50,284 nt of DNA from Azolla pinnata (lineage: Eukaryota; Streptophyta; Polypodiopsida; Salviniales; Salviniaceae), in the NCBI GenBank assembly GCA_037176905.1, contig JBBBWG010028754.1, forward strand, positions 81,481 to 131,764, written 5' to 3'. A program made the position numbers and the translations under genes. The notes beneath the pieces were generated by a model that saw nothing but the letters and a program-made list of their open reading frames with translations, did not search any database and was not told the DNA's origin. How positions within the stretch are numbered: position 1 is the first letter of the stretch; the number at the start of each line of letters is the position of its first letter. Shown here piece after piece: positions 45,101-50,284 of this stretch.

Positions 45101-46696
45101 TTACAAACAATCTCAATCCGAAATCATATAAAAAATGAGCAGACTAAGACTGCACAGCCAAACTGTAAAGAATGGGAACAAAAGAGTAGCTATATTCTGA
45201 GGGAAAGGCAGGATGGAACAACATTGACGGCCTCTAGTTGACGATCGTGTCGATGAACCAATGACGAAGAAAGTCGTGATTGTGACCTAATCATAAACAC
45301 TGTAGCAATATAGTGCTGCGCAGCTAGTCATGTTCCGCAAACAGAAAGAAAAAGCAACAATCCTTGGAGAATCAGATCATGGTCGTCATCATTGTGACAC
45401 GACCATGATGATCGTCCGAATAAGAACATTTGTGTACATGAGCTGCTTGACAAATTCTTTATAATGATCCAACTGAGAAGAAGAGGGTTGCAGGACTCGG
45501 GGCGCAGCCTACTCAAAAGCACGACCTTAAACGTCGTCCTCCTCCTCCTCATCATCATCAATTCATTGATAAAATCAGAACATGTATGTCCATGGAGCTG
45601 AATTCTTGATAGAATGATTCATACGGCTCCACGAGACGCAGAAGGTTGCAGGCCGACGACTGTACTAGGGAATGATTCATATGGCTCCACGAGACGCAGA
45701 AGGTTGCAGGCCGACGGCTGCACTAGGGTTTCTAGAAAGCGCAATCCTAGATAAACCACATCACATGCAAAGATAATGCATGGATGATGATTTCCCCTCA
45801 TCAGTATGTACGATGTATACAAACGGATATTAGTCAATGCAAGCGTTGAGACTTGTCTGCTTGATACCTGAATATAAAGATCAGACAAGTTCTGCTGTAG
45901 GAATAGAGAGGACGAAGAAGAAAGACATCTCAACGTCATTTAAAGGCCAACACGACTTCTGAGAGAGAGAGAGAGAGGGGGGGGGGGGGGGAGAGAGACA
46001 CAGAGAGAGAGTGAGAGAGAGAGAGTGTGTGTTTGTGTGTGTGTGTGTTTCCGCGCGCGTTAGGTTGAGCTACAATGGACCTTAGCAACACTATCCGTGC
46101 AGGAGACGGAGAAAGAAAGGGAGGCCGTGGATGAGAGAGATTGGTCTAGCTGTTACGGAGATTAACAACAGGATGAGCAGGGTATGGAGCAAGAAGAAGG
46201 GCCTCGATGTGAAGAACATCTGCTGGATCAGCTCAGCAGTAGTTAGAAGTAGAAGTGAGACCTGGACGTTTGGTCGAGCAGTTAGGAGTAGTAACGGCAG
46301 GATTTGTGCAGCTGGAGATGGGAGGAAGAAGAGGCAAAGGATGAGAAACACAGAGGGAGAGAGGGTCTGTGTGAGCGTGTGTGCCTGTGTTCTGCTCGAG
46401 CTTTCATGGAGGTTCGCAACAGCATCTCTGCAGGAAATGGAGGAAAAAGAGATGGCGATGCACGGGAGGACTTGCCTGGACGTGGTGCAACAGAACTCGG
46501 AGAGCTTTCCGGAAGCGGAGAAGACGATGACCCCGACCTGCGCATCGCAGAGCACGGAGAGCTCGTACGCCTTCTTGAGGAGCCCGTTCCTGCGCTTGCA
46601 GAACGTGACCTGCCGCTGCGGCGTGCTCTCGATCCGCTTCACACACGACGAGATCGTCACCGTTCCTCCTCCTGACTTGAGCTTCGTCGCCGCCAT
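42185..46696 (-). CDS. MIKC-type MADS-box transcription factor
   Basis: Seven exons: 46696-46476, 43886-43805, 43474-43413, 43278-43179, 43101-43060, 42453-42412 and 42286-42185. Phases agree; 651 nt, 216 aa from the ATG at 46696. The MADS domain reads [38 protein letters not shown] and [12 protein letters not shown]. An I region ([12 protein letters not shown]) and K-box follow ([68 protein letters not shown]), with the two 42-nt K exons typical of MIKCc genes. The C-terminus is short and ends LKLGQQ. It should bind CArG boxes as a dimer in the nucleus. Oddities: the usual MGRGKIEI before KRIE is replaced by TVTISSCV; the exon 1 donor is AG|GCAAGT, a GC donor; and the frame stays open upstream to 47089. 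Intron 1 (2.6 kb) holds a MITE and GA/GT repeats. Confidence 0.93.
44523..44942. mobile_element. MITE copy 4 in MADS intron 1
   Basis: Starts GGGAAAATTGCC, with AAAATGCCTAGC, ATTTTAATGCCTACC and AAATTAACGTCTAG on the left, and the inverse (GTAGGCGTGAAAATG, TGCTAGGCGCTC, GGTAATTCTCCC) on the right. About 420 bp. The 9-base flanks TATAAATGA and TAAAAACAA match at only six positions, so this is an older insertion or the duplication has decayed. Confidence 0.88.
45613..45728. repeat. 58-bp tandem duplication in MADS intron 1
   Basis: AATGATTCATACGGCTCCAC at 45613 recurs as AATGATTCATATGGCTCCAC at 45671, and the copies stay near-identical to CTAGGG. Confidence 0.9.
45960..46058. repeat. GA, poly-G and GT microsatellites
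   Basis: (GA)n, then a run of about 13 G, more (GA)n, then (GT)n and a short CG-rich end. Lies within MADS intron 1. Confidence 0.95.
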
Positions 46697-46779
46697 GCCC
46701 GATGGCGATGAGCCGCATCTTGCCGTGATCGTCACGCTTCTGCTGCTGCCGGAGGCCCTGGAAGGAGGCTTCGTCGGCA

Positions 46780-47950
46780 GCAGCGAAGGATGAGGACGAG
46801 CTCGCGCTGCCGCCATGGAAGCTGGAATCGGTCCACAGCTCGCTGCCGCGGAAGAAGAAACGGCAACTGCCGTTGCAGGCGCTGAAGCAGGTGACGCAGA
46901 AGGGAATGCGATCGCAGGCGAGGCCGAAGCGACTTGAGTCTTGAGAGCAGACGCGCCTCCGTGCAGGTGGAAAGAAGGATTCGGTGCCTCCGGATATGGA
47001 TTGTTCGCCGGCGTATTTACAGAAGCTGCAGAAGCCGAAGAAGCGTAATGCGCTGGCTGAGGAGGTACTAGATTGTTCGCCTGCATCATCGCAGAAGCTG
47101 CAGAAGAAGAAGAAGAAGAAGAAGAAGAAGAAGAAGAAGAGGACGAAGAAGAAGAAGAAGAAGCAGAAGAATTAGCTCAGGAAGATAGACGACGACGAAG
47201 AAGACGAAGAAGACGACGACGAAGAAGACGAAGAAGGCGAAGAAGACGAAGAAGACGACGACGAAGAAGACGAAGAAGGCGAAGAGGACGAAGAAGAAGA
47301 CGAAGACGAAAAAGAAGAAGAATTAGATCGGGAAGATAAGATGGAAATGAAGCAGAATCGGAAGGTCCCGATGCGATGCTGCAAGAGGAAATACTCAGTA
47401 CTGTAGCCGGAGAAGATGAGGCATTACAATACGCGGAAGGAAGCGCGGCTATGGCGATCTGCTGCTGCTGCTGCAGAGAAGCCGTGAACGAAGACGGATT
47501 CGGTGAAGCCGCTGCCTCCGGGTATGGCGCCGGCGTATTTACAGAAGCTGCAGAAGACGAAGAAGCGTAAGGCGCAGGCTGAGGAGGAGGTACCAGATTG
47601 TTCGCCTGCACTATCGCAGAAGCTGCAGAAGAAGAAGACGACAAATCAGATGAAGCAGAAGACGAAGCAGACGACGAAGAAGAAGAATTAGATCGGCAAG
47701 GACGGAGAAGATGGAAGATGGAAATGAAGCAGAATGGGAAGGACGCAATGCGATGCGATCCCGCAGGGGGAAAAAATGTTCAGTACTGTAGGCGGAGAAG
47801 ATGAGGCATTACAATATGCGGAAGGAGGCGCGGCTATGGCGACCTGCTGCTGCTGCTGCTGCTGCTGCGGGGAATCCATGAACGAGCCGGAACTGGTAGC
47901 GAGCGGTGCGGTAGGGAACCTTGCGTAGTTTCTGTCTTGGCGCTGATGGA
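46780..47950 (-). repeat. three-copy tandem repeat with coding-like Gln/Ser/Ala unit
   Basis: Read on the minus strand, three blocks are homologous. Copy C (about 47700-47900) reads QQQQVAIAAPPSAYCNASSS. Copy B (about 47320-47650) reads [29 protein letters not shown] and QIAIAALPSAYCNASSSPAT. Copy A (about 46780-47090) reads [30 protein letters not shown] and [15 protein letters not shown]. Periods are about 385 (C to B) and 525 bases (B to A), the difference being GAA/GAC microsatellite between the copies. Copy A is in frame with the MADS exon and runs into it. Confidence 0.8.
47100..47330. repeat. GAA/GAC microsatellite
   Basis: (GAA)n with GAC, GGC and GAG interruptions between repeat copies A and B. 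The Lys/Glu, Arg and Ser/Leu ORFs here result from it. Confidence 0.95.
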
Positions 47951-48470
47951 TATGGCGACGAGCAGACGGCGGCGACGGGGATGGAGATGGAGGCCGTTGC
48001 AGGAGAAGATTACGGCCATGGTGAGTCGCCTGCTGCTGCACCTCCGGAGGATAGAAGCTAGGGTTAGGAGCACAGGAGCGCTTGCGATGATGGCCGTCGT
48101 TCATCAGAGGCCTGAGATTGGAGCAAGAATGGTGGTCGCTGTTCCGGTGGATCAGATCGTCAGGGAGCTCCTTCCCGGCGTAAGCGTGAAGACTGTTGTT
48201 AGGGTTTGCGGAACGTAGGGCCGTTGCTGCTGCTGCTGCTGCTGCTTGGGGCGATGATTCCGCGGAGAAGCTGAAGCTTCCATGGAAGCTCGGCCAGGGC
48301 GCGGCCGCAGCAGTGGTCGAGGACGCATCGATCTGGCTATGTCCTTTGTCCAAGGAGGATAGAGACGTCGTCGTCGACGTGACAGTGGAGATGCCAGCGG
48401 ATGAAGCTTGAGGAGGAGGAGGAGGAGTGAGGAGATGGAGATGGAGGAGCTGCTGCAGGTTTCGATCCAT
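47691..48470 (-). CDS. hypothetical Gln/Pro/Ser-rich ORF upstream of MADS gene
   Basis: A 260-codon minus-strand ORF starting at an ATG in CCATGG at 48470. It has Pro, Ala and Gln runs, a less repetitive centre (AGKELPDDLIHRNSDHHSCS, NDGHHRKRSCAPNPS), eight consecutive Gln, and copy C of the local repeat at its end. No domain is recognised. Two telobox motifs and a GAA tract lie just upstream on the sense strand, as at other gene starts here. It is in a different frame from the MADS ORF, so it could be the 5' coding exon of a longer MADS transcript only with an intron; it could also be a separate short gene or a leader ORF. Confidence 0.35.
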
Positions 48471-48535
48471 GGCCGAGAAGCGGAAGCAGTTAACTGAAGG
48501 CGACGACGGCGATGGCGATGGCGACGAAGACGGCG

Positions 48536-48536
48536 A

Positions 48537-48575
<39 letters not shown>

Positions 48576-48608
48576 CGATGGCGATGGCGATGGCGATGGC
48601 GACGGCGA
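48536..48608. repeat. GAC and GGCGAT microsatellite
   Basis: (GAC)n followed by (GGCGAT)n. Asp/Gly, Thr/Met/Ala and Val/Ile ORFs over it are artefacts. Confidence 0.95.
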
Positions 48609-48680
48609 CGATCTTGCTCCGAAACCCTAATTTCCTTTCTGCTTCGATCTTGCTCCGAAACCCTAATTTCCTTTCTGCTG
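48609..48680 (-). promoter_or_regulatory. duplicated 36-bp block with two teloboxes
   Basis: Two perfect tandem copies of a 36-base block (48609-48644, 48645-48680), each holding AAACCCTAA (48622-48630, 48658-48666). Teloboxes in plants are known promoter and 5'-leader elements of growth-related genes and recruit telobox-binding repressors. The position, about 150-200 bases upstream of the 48470 ATG, suggests a role for the minus-strand gene; this is inferred. Confidence 0.5.
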
Positions 48681-48724
48681 CTGCTTCTTCTTCTTCTGCT
48701 TCGTCGTCGTCGTCGGGCGACCTG

Positions 48725-48870
48725 CTAATAATAATGATAATGATAATAATAATTTCCGCTTTCATTTCAATTTTAATAATAATAATACCACCACCACTAC
48801 TACTACTACTTCTAGAAATCATAATCATAATAAGAAGAAGAAGAAGAATAATATTATTATTAATTTTAAT
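48725..48870. repeat. TAA/ACC/AGA triplet microsatellites
   Basis: (TAA)n, (TGATAA)n, short ACC/ACT runs and (AGA)n. Downstream (48930-49160) is an A-rich purine stretch. No gene seen. Confidence 0.9.
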
Positions 48871-49240
48871 AGCAATGCCGGTGTTTTTATCCTCTGTCCG
48901 AACATTTCCTGGATTTAATTTCATTATGACAGGGGGAGAAAAAAAAAACAAACAGCACCGAAATTTTAATCGAAGGAGAGAGAAAAGAAAAAGGACCAAA
49001 AACATAAACAAAACCGAAAAAACCAATCAATCCGACGAAGAAAGAGCCAAAACAAAAGCGCACATTAAATTAAAGGGGGACCCAGAAAAACAAAAACAAG
49101 AAAAAAAGGGGAGAAAAACAAAAAACAAGAAACAAACAGGAAAACAATCCAAACAAAACAATGGGGGGGGAAAATAGCGAGAAAATGCGCGTACGGAGAG
49201 CGGAGGCGCTGACGCGTGGACCGTATGGCAAACAGAGCTG

Positions 49241-49500
49241 TCGCCATCCATCCATCCATCCATCCATCCAGCCATGCACGCATACATCCATCCACCCATG
49301 CATGCATACATCCATCCACCCATGCATGCATACATCCATCCACCCATGCATGCATACATCCATCCACCCAAGCACGCATACATCCATCCACCCATCCAGC
49401 CATCCATCCACGCATGCAACCAACCACCATCCACACATGCAGCCTTCCATCCACGCACGCAACCACCATCCATCCAGCCATCCATGCAGCCATCCATGCA
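49241..49500. repeat. CATC/CATG array
   Basis: (CATC)n passing into repeats of a 32-base unit CATACATCCATCCACCCATG-CATG that recurs at about 49280, 49312, 49344 and 49376. Non-coding. Confidence 0.92.
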
Positions 49501-49527
49501 GCCATGCATGCGGCCATCCATCAGTCC

Positions 49528-49835
49528 GTCGATGGCCCCACATACATGCATGCGTCGCCGGGGCATACCACACGTGCGTGCATGCATGCAGCCATGCATG
49601 CGGCCATCCGTCCGTCCGTCGATGACCCCACATGCATGCATGCGTCGCCGGGGCATACCACACGTGCGTGCATGCATGCATGCGGCCATCCGTCCCTCCG
49701 TCGATGATCCCACATGCATGCATGCGTCGCTGGGGCATACCACACGTGCGTGCATGCATGCATGCATGCCCATCCATGCATGCAGCCACCCGGTCCACCG
49801 TCGGTTCGATGGCCCCACATGCATGCATGCATGCA
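49528..49835. repeat. four-copy ~82-105-bp higher-order repeat
   Basis: Units starting GTCGATGRCCCCACATGCAT at 49528, 49618, 49700 and (as TTCGATGGCCCC) 49805 contain GCGTCGC(C/T)GGGGCATACC and CACACGTGCGTGCATGCATG. CATGCATG palindromes are dense throughout. Confidence 0.9.
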
Positions 49836-50083
49836 TGCCCTCCATTGCCCCCCATGGCAGCGCATGCACATACATAGACACGCTGCCGCATCCGCCTCAT
49901 GCGCACACATACATACATACATACCGACGCCGCCATGGATGCGCACGCACGCATCCATGCATGCATGCATACCTATGAAAACCGCATTTAATATTATATT
50001 TACTTTTTTTTAAGCTTCTTTTTACTCAGATATATATATATTAGTCTTATTTATCTATTTTTATATATTCTAGGCCGGCGCGG

Positions 50084-50093
50084 GACACGTGTC
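50084..50093. promoter_or_regulatory. G-box palindrome
   Basis: GACACGTGTC, a perfect palindrome around CACGTG, the core bound by plant bZIP and bHLH factors. It stands alone just before MITE copy 5; a function is not shown. Confidence 0.3.
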
Positions 50094-50116
50094 GAGTTGC
50101 GAGTTTTTTTCCCTCT

Positions 50117-50284
50117 AGAAAAAGGCCTGAGAAAATTATAAATTACATTTTCACGCCTAGCAAAATGCAGAAATTACAAAATCAACGCCTAGCTCTAGCA
50201 TTTTAGATTTATTAAGAGCAGATTAATTGATTTCCTGCTCAATTAACATCAAATTAACCCATTGATTAGATTAATGCTCCATTA
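50117..50284. mobile_element. MITE copy 5, cut by window end
   Basis: AAAATTATAAATTACATTTT, CACGCCTAGC and AAATCAACGCCTAGC match the left terminal repeat of the family, followed by the AT-rich ATTAATTGATT interior. The right end lies outside the window. Outer bases (AAAAAGGCCTGAG) differ from GGGAGAATTACC. Confidence 0.75.

Noticed and set aside
46131..46793. 220-codon plus-strand ORF across MADS exon 1
   Set aside because: Antisense shadow of the MADS exon and intron; no domain.
49027..49978. Several 150-300-codon ORFs rich in Met/Trp/Gly/Cys or His/Pro/Ser
   Set aside because: CATC/CATG repeats read in different frames; no non-repeat conserved segment.

Overview
This window comes from a plant nuclear genome. 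The genes are AT-rich, contain introns and use GT-AG splice sites (one GC-AG), and they encode plant-type families: a MIKC-type MADS-box factor, a DCD-kelch protein and a plant-type DYRK kinase. A CEP104 homologue, a ciliary-tip and centriole protein normally lost with motile sperm, points to a land plant with flagellate sperm (bryophyte, lycophyte or fern; a bryophyte is my guess, not shown). Simple-sequence DNA (GAA/TTC, CATA, CATG, CATC) is extremely abundant around gene starts.

Layout. 1-758 (-): N-terminal part of a citrate synthase that runs into a hexamer repeat at the window edge. 783-1662: TTC tract and a six-copy minisatellite. 2762-15017 (-): CEP104-like gene of at least 16 exons, with a deleted Ty1-copia relic and a probable LINE endonuclease relic in its introns. 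15249-15689: intact MITE with a perfect 9-bp target duplication. 16560-17160: CATA, GAC/GAA and GCC repeats leading into 17340-20867 (+), a seven-exon zinc-finger/DEDDh RNA exonuclease (REX4/ISG20 type). 21419-26787 (-): seven-exon plant DYRK kinase of 1,262 aa, convergent with the exonuclease. 27440-29661: leader-like GC-rich DNA, then four classes of tandem repeat. 29.7-32.5 kb: no recognised gene. 32522-39701 (-): eleven-exon DCD-kelch protein (822 aa) with an intron minisatellite. 39865-40710: two more MITE copies. 42185-46696 (-): seven-exon MIKC MADS gene with a MITE copy in intron 1. 46.7-48.5 kb: a tandemly duplicated Gln/Ser/Ala-rich coding-like segment upstream of the MADS box. 48.5-50 kb: repeats. 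50117-end: fifth MITE copy.

Gene models were built by hand from splice signals. For the exonuclease, kinase, DCD-kelch and MADS genes every exon junction keeps frame and the summed exon lengths are divisible by three, so these models are strong. CEP104 has several junctions I could not close. The genes do not form a pathway; the unifying theme is a shared MITE family and purine (GAA/GA) tracts on the sense strand close to several start codons. The most unusual locus is the MADS gene, which lacks the canonical MGRGKIEI start, uses a GC splice donor and is joined in frame to one copy of a local tandem repeat.
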